In this document: in pieces, positions 15,614 through 22,060 of the stretch | Position numbering within the stretch: position 1 is the stretch's first letter | How the letters are laid out: every line of letters begins with the position of its first letter | Source of the DNA: a virus | Length of the DNA: 27,286 bases | Virus record (IMG/VR): IMGVR_UViG_3300046820_002594 | Coordinates: 1-27,286 of that record | Reading direction: 5' to 3' (one strand) | Program-made: the position numbers and the translations under genes | Notes under the pieces: generated by a model | What the model was told of the DNA's origin: nothing | The model's database searches: none | Seen by the model: only the letters and a program-made list of their open reading frames with translations

Positions 15614-17599
15614 ATGGCGGGGAATAATAGAATGTCTACACGCAATTTTGATGCGTCGCAGATTTTTAAACGACGGGCTGAAAAGGCAATCGCACAGTCT
15701 TTTTCTACACAGGCTCAGTCTCTGACTAGAGGGGGGCCGCCTATTCCTCTTGTTAAAACTGTTGCAACAAACTATAATAGTTCTGTTATAAATGAAGTTA
15801 AAACAGGTGGAATGACCGAATATGTTGGGGGAGTTGGATGTGTTAGTATTAGTCCAGGATGTCCTTGTGGTGTTGTTGTTCAACCAGTGAGTCCGGGCCC
15901 AGTGAGGAATATAACATTTAGTGTGGGGTCTATTATTGTTTCTTGGGAGCCGCCTCTGCGGGGCGATGGACCTTTTACCTATCGCATAACACCTATTCTG
16001 AATGGAGTGGCTCAGGTGGCGGTTATAACACATGAGACAACATACAGATTCATAAATGTAGACGAATGGATGCAATATACATTCAGGGTTTGTGCTATAA
16101 ATGCTGTAGGAGAGGGACCTGACATGACATCTGCGTCCTATTTTATTGCCCCTCCCCGCAGTTTATCAACTATTATGGATGGAGGCGTAGTTGAAGAAAT
16201 CGAGCCTTGTTTGAAATATGTTATTAATGCTGGACTTGATACTATGTTAAAGTACATTGCTGCAACTAATTTAGGGCCGACACGTGGCTCTCGACTCATG
16301 TATGCATGGATAGCATCAATTGCGGGAGCATGGTCATGGGTTCAGGCGGGGGGGGGGGGGAGGATTACTGGAATTCATGATGGATGGAATTGGGATGCAC
16401 GGTGTGTGGAGCCATTATCAAAATGCGATTCCATTATATGGCTTTGTATGATTATTGACTATATAACACCCTTTTTTGTTGGAACACGTTATAAATCCAT
16501 TTATCAGTGCCCCGTTGAGGTTATGGAACGCGTACGCGCGGATGGTCAGTGGGATTTCTGGTTAGTTGAATGGCAAAATTGGTACGGAGGGCGGCAACAA
16601 GATGGGTACATTGCCGCAGGACTAGTGCAACCAACCGCCAGTGCAAATTGGAATCAGACTATTATTGTAGATGGTTCTACCGTTAACAATATTTCAGGGT
16701 TTTCTGAGCCGCGCGAATGGACACGACTAACTGTTCAAGGCAAAAAACAGAACTACTTAACATATTCCTGGGATTCTGTTATATCTACGTGTTTAGACGA
16801 AGAGGATGAGGAGGCAATTCAGAACTTAGTTGAACCCTTGACTGGTGCGGCTAGAGATGCCGAAATTGATGCTGTGAAAAACATGTCAGTAGGGCTATCT
16901 GATGAACAAAAGATTATTGCTGAATTCTGGGCTGGCGGGCCTGGAACTGTTTCTCCACCCCTGATGTTTATTTGGCTCTGGAAAGAATACATTCGTAGCG
17001 TGGAACTGGGCTGCCCCGACATAATGCTATCTCTTTTAGACCTGGCAGTGCACTTGTTTGAAGGAGGAAGAATAACTTGGCGCTTAAAAGCTGCTCATAT
17101 GGAGGCGCGGCCAATTCAGGAAATTCGTCGTCGCTATACAGGTCAACAGATTGCGTCGTGGATGGGGGTTGTTGACGGCTCTCAGTGGGTTCCCTATCAA
17201 GAAGCTTATTTCATAACACCACCTTTTGCAGATTTTCCTTCTGGGCACAGCCACTTCTCAAAAGCATTTGCTCTAACTATGAATAAGTGGTTTGGGCCTA
17301 ATATAAGTAAAGTTCCTATTACATATGACGGTGAAACTCTGATTTGTCCGCTATTTTCAACAAATCAGAATACATTTTACGGCAATTTTAATATTAAGGT
17401 GGGGACATCTTTAATTCAGCCAGGCGTTGTTCCCAGCAGGGATATGACACTCTCCTTTACTATATGGGACGAGATGGCAAACCAGGCTGGTCTATCACGT
17501 CTATATGGGGGTATTCACGCAATAACTGCCCACGAGGCATCTCAGACTGTTGCAGTCGCTGTTCATGAACGCATCCAAGCGACTTGGAATATCCAGTAG
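15614..17599 (+). CDS. Fibronectin III - vanadium haloperoxidase (PAP2-like) protein
   Basis: A 661-residue protein. Residues 1-90 are Ser/Thr/Gly-rich with several Cys; 92-178 form a fibronectin type III domain (SIIVSWEPPLRGDGPFTYRI, YTFRVCAINAVGEGP); the rest resembles vanadium-dependent haloperoxidases, which oxidise halides with hydrogen peroxide using bound vanadate. The ligand set matches the classic pattern: KxxxxxxRP with Lys492 and Arg499, PSGH with Ser543-Gly544-His545, and SRxxxxxH with Arg629 and His635. The Asp usually four residues after the last His is Ala. No signal peptide is evident. It could instead be a related acid phosphatase. A 13-G run lies in the coding region. Very close spacing to the upstream DUF5672 gene suggests joint transcription or a promoter within that gene. 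Confidence 0.8.
   Translation: MAGNNRMSTRNFDASQIFKRRAEKAIAQSFSTQAQSLTRGGPPIPLVKTVATNYNSSVINEVKTGGMTEYVGGVGCVSISPGCPCGVVVQPVSPGPVRNITFSVGSIIVSWEPPLRGDGPFTYRITPILNGVAQVAVITHETTYRFINVDEWMQYTFRVCAINAVGEGPDMTSASYFIAPPRSLSTIMDGGVVEEIEPCLKYVINAGLDTMLKYIAATNLGPTRGSRLMYAWIASIAGAWSWVQAGGGGRITGIHDGWNWDARCVEPLSKCDSIIWLCMIIDYITPFFVGTRYKSIYQCPVEVMERVRADGQWDFWLVEWQNWYGGRQQDGYIAAGLVQPTASANWNQTIIVDGSTVNNISGFSEPREWTRLTVQGKKQNYLTYSWDSVISTCLDEEDEEAIQNLVEPLTGAARDAEIDAVKNMSVGLSDEQKIIAEFWAGGPGTVSPPLMFIWLWKEYIRSVELGCPDIMLSLLDLAVHLFEGGRITWRLKAAHMEARPIQEIRRRYTGQQIASWMGVVDGSQWVPYQEAYFITPPFADFPSGHSHFSKAFALTMNKWFGPNISKVPITYDGETLICPLFSTNQNTFYGNFNIKVGTSLIQPGVVPSRDMTLSFTIWDEMANQAGLSRLYGGIHAITAHEASQTVAVAVHERIQATWNIQ
16348..16360 (+). 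repeat. Run of 13 G inside the haloperoxidase gene
   Basis: Thirteen consecutive G encode Gly residues in AGGGGRI. The frame is intact on both sides at this length. Such runs slip easily during replication or sequencing, so the run is either a hypermutable site or a place to check for a read error. Confidence 0.9.
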
Positions 17600-17655
17600 G
17601 GCCTTATGGTCGGCTTATCGTCTTGGTCGACAAGGTCTTATAGTCGGCTTACGCC

Positions 17656-18213
17656 TTATACAATTATATTTCCAATCAGAATCCGAAGTTTCTCTGAAGT
17701 ACTATACCATTTACGCCAGTTATCTACGCGGACCCAATTCTGACGGACCGCATAGGCAACATTCTGTATAAACATATTATATTCGCATTTCGGAACGGCG
17801 CACGCCGCATACTGCTGTATGCATTCTTCAATCGTACTTATTACAATTGGCTGACCCTTTGTCGCCCGCACATGATTGTGAAATGCAAATAACCACGCAC
17901 GGACCTTTGAACGGAGCTCTTCGCCACTGAGGCCTTTAAGTTGCGGCGTGGGATTGGCATTTATATATGCCGCTGCGTGAGACTGACACTCAGGGCAGGG
18001 TATGACTAGTGCTAAATATGAGAGTAGAGTTTCCATATTATTTGCCTGGTCGGTATCTATGATTTTGTTGCCTGAATGACCAATCTTTTCGGCAAGGCAG
18101 TGCAGATACTTCCATACAAATGGGCCCCATTCTACGGGGTCTGGAACATCGCTGGCTGCTTGGCCCATAAAATGGACCGTTCCTGTTCTCTTTTTTCCGC
18201 AACCACAGGGCAT
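17656..18213 (-). CDS. Erv1/ALR-type FAD thiol oxidase
   Basis: A 185-residue sulfhydryl oxidase that makes disulfide bonds and passes electrons to FAD and oxygen; NCLDV members (vaccinia E10R, mimivirus R596) serve virion assembly. Seen: WGPFVWKYLHCLAE (29-42), the active-site pair in IPCPECQSHAAAYI (Cys73, Cys76), the FAD-binding WLFAFHNHVRATKG (107-120), and a CxxxxxxxC-type second Cys group (CIQQYAACAVPKC, 131-143). The N-terminal MPCGCGKKR adds two Cys that may act as a shuttle. Length is typical. It follows the HNH gene start by 50 nt on the same strand and faces the haloperoxidase gene. Confidence 0.92.
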   Translation of the reverse strand: MPCGCGKKRTGTVHFMGQAASDVPDPVEWGPFVWKYLHCLAEKIGHSGNKIIDTDQANNMETLLSYLALVIPCPECQSHAAAYINANPTPQLKGLSGEELRSKVRAWLFAFHNHVRATKGQPIVISTIEECIQQYAACAVPKCEYNMFIQNVAYAVRQNWVRVDNWRKWYSTSEKLRILIGNIIV

Positions 18214-18263
18214 GTCTACACTTGGTTAGTATAATTTTAAATGCTTTATATCCTCATTTGTTC

Positions 18264-18629
18264 TTATGCACAGCACCACCAGGGCTTTTTGGTCGGCGGC
18301 TGGGCGTCTGGCGCCGCTTTTGCACCCATTGTGGACCAATCCTCTATAGAATACTGACTACCCATCGACAGATTGCAGCGGGAACAGATGGGCTTTAAGT
18401 TCTTAATATCGGTTGCACCGCCCTGGCTCTCTGGAATATTGTGGCCGACGTGAAAATCAAATACATTCATCGTATTCTGACACCAGTTGACGAGGCATTT
18501 GTGCTCAAAATGACGGCCGACGTTTTGGAGCCACACTTGTTCTCTTAGGGCGCGGGGAATAGGGGCCTTCTTCTTGTTTGGTGTACTTGATAGTATTTGG
18601 GGTGATTTATGTTTAGGTAGGCGAGGCAT
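18264..18629 (-). CDS. HNH endonuclease-like protein
   Basis: A 121-residue HNH nuclease of the NCLDV type. The zinc pairs are Cys45/Cys50 (CLVNWC) and Cys82/Cys85 (CSRC), and the beta-beta-alpha metal motif is DFHVGHNIPESQGG (58-71) with NLKPICSRCNLSM (77-89). The N terminus is basic (PRLPKHKSP, PNKKK), the C terminus is Pro-rich and ends WWCCA. It may be a homing nuclease or a small DNA-processing factor; the absence of an intron or DNA-binding module and its single-copy setting between tRNA-Arg and Erv1 do not decide. Confidence 0.85.
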   Translation of the reverse strand: MPRLPKHKSPQILSSTPNKKKAPIPRALREQVWLQNVGRHFEHKCLVNWCQNTMNVFDFHVGHNIPESQGGATDIKNLKPICSRCNLSMGSQYSIEDWSTMGAKAAPDAQPPTKKPWWCCA

Positions 18630-18701
18630 TCATTCACTTAAGAGAAGTAGGTTGTTGGGCTTTATATTATTACGAAGTTAAACTTAGAAATAATATAAAA
18701 A

Positions 18702-18775
18702 TAGCCCATGTGGGGGTCGAACCCACGACCTTCCGCTTAGAAGGCGGACGCACTAATCCACTGTGCAAATGGGCT
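18702..18775 (-). tRNA. tRNA-Arg(UCU)
   Basis: Complete cloverleaf of 74 nt without intron: acceptor AGCCCAT/ATGGGCT, D stem GCAC/GTGC, anticodon stem TCCGC/GCGGA with loop CTTCTAA (anticodon TCT), T stem GTGGG/CCCAC, discriminator A, no encoded CCA. A T-run follows on the coding strand. A GAAA-tetraloop hairpin ends three nt upstream. Confidence 0.95.
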
Positions 18776-18778
18776 TGT

Positions 18779-18825
18779 AGAATCATTTCTGATTCTAATT
18801 ATTAGTGTGAGAATCATCTTTAAGT
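18779..18825 (-). promoter_or_regulatory. tRNA-Arg leader: ACTTAAAG box plus GAAA hairpin
   Basis: ACTTAAAG (18818-18825, reverse strand) lies 42 nt before tRNA-Arg. Between them AGAATCA-GAAA-TGATTCT (18779-18796) forms a perfect 7-bp stem with a GAAA tetraloop. The box lies within the 3' end of the nuclease gene ending at 18795. Same layout as the three tRNA-Leu genes. Confidence 0.6.
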
Positions 18826-19580
18826 ACTGTATTAGTCCTCAAATCATAACACTGAATATACAGGTCTTCCATGTCATTTGTCCGCGGCATAGCTGTTAGA
18901 TTGTGATATATTGGAATCGATATGACCTGACGCTTTTTAATCTTAATACGACTATTATAGATTGTCTCTTGCGGACCACGTTTCAATTCATACGCGTTCA
19001 TTGGCGGTGTATCAGTTATAATCAGTCGTCCTGTATTTATCAAGAGACGGAGCTTGGCTGACCACATAATATTCTCTTCTACAGAATACGAGTCTCTCAC
19101 AAAATTATACTGCATATACATTGGATTATAGGCTTTTGATGAAATGTAAATCTTATTAAATTTAAGAATTGCACTGAGTTGGCGATTCATAAAATGGCCT
19201 AGGATGCTATCAGTATTAATTATGCATTCTCTATTATCGGGCGGATGACGGATTGCAATATCTTCAAGTCTATTAATAAACACTACATTTTTATTATAGT
19301 TATCTTCATTAAGTTCTGTGATTTCTTCGTCTGTTTTTATTACACAATAGACATAAAACGTCATATGTTTGGGGAGATAACCCTGAAGAACAACCGTTTC
19401 AAATCCACCTTGACGGGTGGTATATATGTATTTACCAGATTTAACTTCAACAATGCAATTTGCTAAAACAATATCAAATTCACATAGGGGATTTTGTTTA
19501 TATTTAATATGGAGATTTCTATAAAATATCGTGTAGCCCAACTCTTCTAACCGCTGGGCTGCGGCTTCTTCTGCTTCCAT
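18795..19580 (-). CDS. PD-(D/E)XK-type nuclease, 261 aa
   Basis: The N-terminal 50 residues carry the nuclease core: an N-terminal helix with Glu (EEAAAQRLEELGY, 4-16), a strand YRNLHIKY, then CEFDIVLANCIVEVKSGKY with Asp36, Glu45 and Lys47 forming the D...ExK set, much like YraN/UPF0102, NERD and other RecB/Mrr-like nucleases. The remaining 200 residues are not recognised and contain alternating strands and helices. An AAATTTGA motif lies 33 nt upstream of the start. It sits between the GIY-YIG gene ending at 19697 and tRNA-Arg, and its last codons include the tRNA-Arg promoter box. Possible roles are DNA repair, host DNA degradation or a partner to the methyltransferase at 23459; none is shown. 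Confidence 0.65.
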   Translation of the reverse strand: MEAEEAAAQRLEELGYTIFYRNLHIKYKQNPLCEFDIVLANCIVEVKSGKYIYTTRQGGFETVVLQGYLPKHMTFYVYCVIKTDEEITELNEDNYNKNVVFINRLEDIAIRHPPDNRECIINTDSILGHFMNRQLSAILKFNKIYISSKAYNPMYMQYNFVRDSYSVEENIMWSAKLRLLINTGRLIITDTPPMNAYELKRGPQETIYNSRIKIKKRQVISIPIYHNLTAMPRTNDMEDLYIQCYDLRTNTVLKDDSHTNN

Positions 19581-19613
19581 TTTCAGAGGTGGGTCGAGAA
19601 GATATGAGATGTA

Positions 19614-19621
19614 TCAAATTT
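19614..19621 (-). promoter_or_regulatory. AAATTTGA motif of PD-(D/E)XK gene
   Basis: AAATTTGA followed by TAC on the minus strand, 33 nt before the ATG at 19580, matching the early-type promoter set. Confidence 0.5.
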
Positions 19622-19668
19622 GTTGGATTAGAGCTATTAGCAGACTATTTGAGAGCCTCTTAATAGCT

Positions 19669-19681
19669 TGTATGCCCACAG
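19669..19681. repeat. 13-bp copy of tRNA-Thr 3' end
   Basis: TGTATGCCCACAG here is identical to 20532-20544, which covers the last nine bases of tRNA-Thr and four bases of its trailer. The two copies bound the GIY-YIG gene at 19697-20470. No other tRNA sequence is left here, so it is a terminal duplication rather than a decayed gene. A hairpin with AGCTATTA/TAATAGCT arms lies beside it (about 19631-19669). Confidence 0.75.
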
Positions 19682-19696
19682 GCGGAATTTCAATTA

Positions 19697-20470
19697 TTAA
19701 TTTGCATATTTCCATATAAATCCACCTGCTGTATTACTTCTGCCTGCTGCGTTTGCTTGAATACTGCATCTGCCTATTCCACTTGCTTTGGATGCCAATA
19801 TAATACTATCAAATATGTTAATATATTGCCCATCCTTAGAGTATTGAATTATTTTCCTACCATTTATTTTTGTCATAATTTCACTATGTTTCTTTTTATT
19901 AATTGAAGTGCCATTATTGTCAAAATGTAATTTAACACTTTTACTTATTTTACTTTTTGTTTCATCGCTTAATTCTTTTCTAATTCTAGTGTTTTTCTTT
20001 GACTCCTGCCATTTTATAGATTTCCTCATTAGTTCACCAATATTATGAGTTTTATTAAATTGTATCATATTCTCGCGTTTTTTCTGTTTAACTTCTTCTT
20101 TACTATTATATTCTGATGATTTAATACCTATTTTAAGTTTTGTTTCGGCACTATGTTTTCTTCCTTTAAAATTACCTCCAAATTCACCACCTGGATGGGC
20201 ATTATATCCATTTGGACCGAATGATTTATATTTTAAGATATAGTCTTTTTCATATTCATATAAATCTTCATCAAAGCAAATAATTATTACTTCAAATTTG
20301 AAGTTATCTATCCCATGTTTATTAAATGCCCTTACTAGTAGTGGACAGCCATTATCATATTTAATAGAATTGATATGCTCTCTCCATCTATCATTGGGAT
20401 TATTTTTAGTAGTAATACCAATATAACACTTATTATTAAGAGTATTTGTTATTTTATAAATATACCCCAT
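19697..20470 (-). CDS. GIY-YIG homing endonuclease 1
   Basis: From MGYIYKITN the protein is 257 residues. GIY-YIG domain: YIYKITNTLNNKCYIG (3-18), catalytic-type Arg in DRWREH, Glu-bearing strand FKFEVIIICF and YEKDYILKYKS, ending GYNAHPGGEFGG. Then a NUMOD3-like DNA-binding segment (RKHSAETKLKIGIKSSEY) repeated in weaker form (LSDETKSKISKSVK), and a C-terminal NUMOD1/IENR1 helix-turn-helix (IIQYSKDGQYINIFDSIILASKASGI, then NTAGGFIWKYAN). These are site-specific nucleases that promote their own spread. The longer upstream start (20560) would run into tRNA-Thr; 20470 matches the other copies. Flanked by a 13-bp duplication of the tRNA-Thr end. AT-rich. Confidence 0.9.
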   Translation of the reverse strand: MGYIYKITNTLNNKCYIGITTKNNPNDRWREHINSIKYDNGCPLLVRAFNKHGIDNFKFEVIIICFDEDLYEYEKDYILKYKSFGPNGYNAHPGGEFGGNFKGRKHSAETKLKIGIKSSEYNSKEEVKQKKRENMIQFNKTHNIGELMRKSIKWQESKKNTRIRKELSDETKSKISKSVKLHFDNNGTSINKKKHSEIMTKINGRKIIQYSKDGQYINIFDSIILASKASGIGRCSIQANAAGRSNTAGGFIWKYAN

Positions 20471-20496
20471 TTTACTTTTTGGAAATGCTAATAATT

Positions 20497-20530
20497 TTAA
20501 TTTTGAAAATATGTCAATTTTCAAAATTAA
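20497..20530. repeat. Perfect 14-bp inverted repeat with embedded promoter motif
   Basis: TTAATTTTGAAAAT, a 6-nt loop, then ATTTTCAAAATTAA: a perfect 14-bp stem between tRNA-Thr and the GIY-YIG 1 start. The minus-strand early-type motif AAAATTGA (20514-20521) is in its loop and arm, 43 nt from the ATG. It may end the tRNA transcript and start the nuclease transcript. Confidence 0.7.
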
Positions 20531-20531
20531 G

Positions 20532-20544
20532 TGTATGCCCACAG
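20532..20544. repeat. Original copy of 13-bp direct repeat at tRNA-Thr 3' end
   Basis: TGTATGCCCACAG at the 3' end of tRNA-Thr and its trailer; the second copy is at 19669-19681. Confidence 0.75.
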
Positions 20545-20624
20545 TGAGATTCGAACTCACGACCTTCTCTTTACACTTGTAAAATAGTACAAGAGAGATG
20601 CAATAACCCCTTTGCTATGCGGGC
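20536..20624 (-). tRNA. tRNA-Thr(UGU) with 16-nt intron
   Basis: Acceptor GCCCGCA/TGTGGGC, D stem GCA/TGC, anticodon stem TCTCT/AGAGA, T stem GTGAG/CTCAC, discriminator A. The anticodon loop region is 23 nt; removing 16 nt after position 37 leaves loop CTTGTAA (anticodon TGT). CTTGTA of the loop pairs with TACAAG of the intron, the usual anticodon-intron pairing of eukaryotic-type introns. Total 89 nt, mature 73. Confidence 0.88.
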
Positions 20625-20627
20625 ACT

Positions 20628-20677
20628 TAGCAGATTTTACTCTGCTATTTAAAACACATAACAGGGCTTTAAATAGC
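20628..20677. repeat. Two competing hairpins between tRNA-Ile and tRNA-Thr
   Basis: TAGCAGA-TTTTAC-TCTGCTA (20628-20647) is a perfect 7-bp stem. Overlapping it, GCTATTTAAA (20644-20653) pairs perfectly with TTTAAATAGC (20668-20677). Both cannot form at once. Likely processing or 3'-end signals of the tRNA transcript. Confidence 0.6.
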
Positions 20678-20692
20678 TTTGTTGCTTTGTTT

Positions 20693-20765
20693 TGGTCTAG
20701 CTAGGTATCGATCCCAGTACCTCCGCGTTATCAGCACGGCGCTCTTCCACTTGAGCTACAAGACC
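20693..20765 (-). tRNA. tRNA-Ile(GAU)
   Basis: 73 nt, no intron: acceptor GGTCTTG/CTAGACC (one T-T mismatch), D stem GCTC/GAGC, anticodon stem CCGTG/CGCGG, loop CTGATAA (anticodon GAT), T stem CTGGG/CCTAG with a wobble, discriminator A. The anticodon arm resembles eukaryotic tRNA-Ile but with G34 in place of A34. Confidence 0.92.
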
Positions 20766-20767
20766 AT

Positions 20768-20804
20768 AGGGAATTATCCCTTCTCTATCCAGTAGCTGAA
20801 TAGA
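20768..20804. repeat. Two short hairpins between tRNA-Val and tRNA-Ile
   Basis: AGGGA-ATTA-TCCCT (20768-20781) and TCTAT.CAG-TAG-CTG.ATAGA with one mismatch (20784-20804) occupy the spacer. Likely transcript processing hairpins. Confidence 0.5.
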
Positions 20805-20818
20805 AAAAGTATAATTTA

Positions 20819-20890
20819 TGATTCTACTGGGGATCGAACCCAGGACCTCAACCGTGTCAAGGTTGCGCTCTGCCACTGAGCTATAGAATC
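20819..20890 (-). tRNA. tRNA-Val(GAC)
   Basis: 72 nt, no intron: acceptor GATTCTA/TAGAATC fully paired, D stem GCTC/GAGC, anticodon stem CAACC/GGTTG, loop TTGACAC (anticodon GAC), T stem CTGGG/CCCAG, discriminator A, no CCA encoded. Confidence 0.95.
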
Positions 20891-20898
20891 AATAAGGG

Positions 20899-20942
20899 AC
20901 ATCGCCCTTTTCTACACGTATCTGTGCAGAAAATAGCGATGT
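20899..20942. repeat. Long hairpin between tRNA-Gln and tRNA-Val
   Basis: ACATCGC/GCGATGT (7 bp), a 2x2 internal loop, then TTTTCTACAC/GTGCAGAAAA (10 bp with one wobble) closed by a 6-nt loop. It fills almost all of the tRNA spacer. Confidence 0.65.
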
Positions 20943-20945
20943 ATA

Positions 20946-21019
20946 TGGAGGAACTCGGATTCGAACCGAGGTTGCTCGCTTCAGAGGCGAGAGAACTGGG
21001 CCAACTATTCTATTCCTCC
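20946..21019 (-). tRNA. tRNA-Gln(CUG)
   Basis: 74 nt, no intron: acceptor GGAGGAA/TTCCTCC, D stem GAAT/GTTC with a wobble, anticodon stem CTCGC/GCGAG, loop CTCTGAA (anticodon CTG), T stem CTCGG/CCGAG, discriminator A. First gene of the Gln-Val-Ile-Thr run. Confidence 0.92.
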
Positions 21020-21031
21020 ACATATATATCT

Positions 21032-21961
21032 TCATGACTGGTCTTTAAGTTCTTTTTTGTAGTACTTCCAGACAGAATTATTATATACATTATTTGCTCT
21101 TCTTAAAATTTTCCCCATATGAGCGTGTTTAATATTAATACTTCTGCTTGCCTCTGCTACACTTGGATAAATTTTGATTAATTCACCCTCCAAAGTGTAT
21201 TGTCCAACTAATGTGGTTCTAGAGTCTTTTATAATGATACCGTTGTCTATATTATCATAGAACGAATTATATTTTGAATTATAATATTCAGTTAATCCTG
21301 TAGATATATTTTCCTTATGTGAATCATTTAAATTAGTACCCTTTTTACTTTTAAGCATTTCATGCCACTTTTCTTTATTTGCATTTACTTTTACTTTTTC
21401 ACTATCTGATGCATAATATGTTTTTAAACTATTACTTATTTTATTCTTTGTTTCTTCATTATGTTTTCCTCCTCTATTACCAATTCTTCCTTCTTCTAAT
21501 GCCTTATACCATTTTGGAGATTTTTTTACTACTTCACCAGCTTTAATACGCCGATTTAGTTCAATCATTTTCTGTCTTGATTTCTCTTTTACTTCTGGTC
21601 GATTATTATACTCTTTAGACTTTAATGAAAGTTTACGTTTTGTTTCTTCTGAATGTTTTAATCCTAATACTCCCTCTTGACCTCCTTCTAATATATTATA
21701 TCCATTTGGCACAAGTGAATTATATTTTTTGATATACTGTTTTTCATATATTAATCTGTCCTCGTCAAAACATATAATTAATACCTCAAACTTGAATTTT
21801 TCAATTCCATATTTTTTAATTGCCATTTTTAATGCTCTGCACCCGCCATCACGCTTTATAGCATTTAAATGGTCTTTCCATCTCTTTTTAGGGTTCTGTA
21901 TAGTTTCACCAATATAACACTTATTATTTGTAAGATTTGTAATTTTATAAATAAATCCCAT
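21032..21961 (-). CDS. GIY-YIG homing endonuclease 2
   Basis: A 309-residue GIY-YIG nuclease: FIYKITNLTNNKCYIG (3-18), Arg in KKRWKDH, FKFEVLIICF, YEKQYIKKYNS, PNGYNILEGG. It has two NUMOD3-like motifs (LKHSEETKRKLSLKSKEYN near 100-118 and GKHNEETKNKISNSLKTYY near 165-185) and a C-terminal IENR1-like segment (VGQYTLEGELIKIYPSVAEASRSI, NSVWKYYKK). Start is the conserved MGFIYKITN; an AAAATTTGA motif lies 30 nt upstream. Its last codons (KELKDQS) overlap the ACTTAAAG box that precedes tRNA-Gln. It lies between tRNA-Leu(GAG) and tRNA-Gln. Confidence 0.92.
   Translation of the reverse strand: MGFIYKITNLTNNKCYIGETIQNPKKRWKDHLNAIKRDGGCRALKMAIKKYGIEKFKFEVLIICFDEDRLIYEKQYIKKYNSLVPNGYNILEGGQEGVLGLKHSEETKRKLSLKSKEYNNRPEVKEKSRQKMIELNRRIKAGEVVKKSPKWYKALEEGRIGNRGGKHNEETKNKISNSLKTYYASDSEKVKVNANKEKWHEMLKSKKGTNLNDSHKENISTGLTEYYNSKYNSFYDNIDNGIIIKDSRTTLVGQYTLEGELIKIYPSVAEASRSINIKHAHMGKILRRANNVYNNSVWKYYKKELKDQS
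21043..21050 (-). promoter_or_regulatory. ACTTAAAG box upstream of tRNA-Gln
   Basis: ACTTAAAG on the minus strand, 23 nt before tRNA-Gln, inside the 3' end of GIY-YIG 2. Unlike the Arg and Leu leaders there is no clear GAAA hairpin between box and tRNA. Confidence 0.5.
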
Positions 21962-21991
21962 TCTAGTTAATTTTCTAGAAAATTTTATAAA

Positions 21992-22000
21992 TCAAATTTT
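21992..22000 (-). promoter_or_regulatory. AAAATTTGA motif of GIY-YIG 2
   Basis: AAAATTTGA on the minus strand 30 nt before the ATG at 21961. The surrounding 22 nt-40 nt is AT-rich and includes the palindrome AATTTTCTAGAAAATT. Confidence 0.55.
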
Positions 22001-22060
22001 AAATTTTGTTTTATAGACAATGTTTGTAATACTTTGAGTATTTCAAAAATAGTCTGAATG

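Noticed and set aside
15605-16075. Minus-strand open frame of 156 codons
   Set aside because: Fully antisense to the start of the FnIII-haloperoxidase gene, basic low-complexity composition, no domain.
19669-19681. Extra tRNA gene or tRNA remnant downstream of GIY-YIG 1
   Set aside because: Only 13 bp match the tRNA-Thr end; no T arm or anticodon arm remains.
20471-20560. Longer start for GIY-YIG 1
   Set aside because: The extension reads through a perfect hairpin and the tRNA-Thr 3' end; the conserved MGYIYKITN start at 20470 is shared by all four paralogues.
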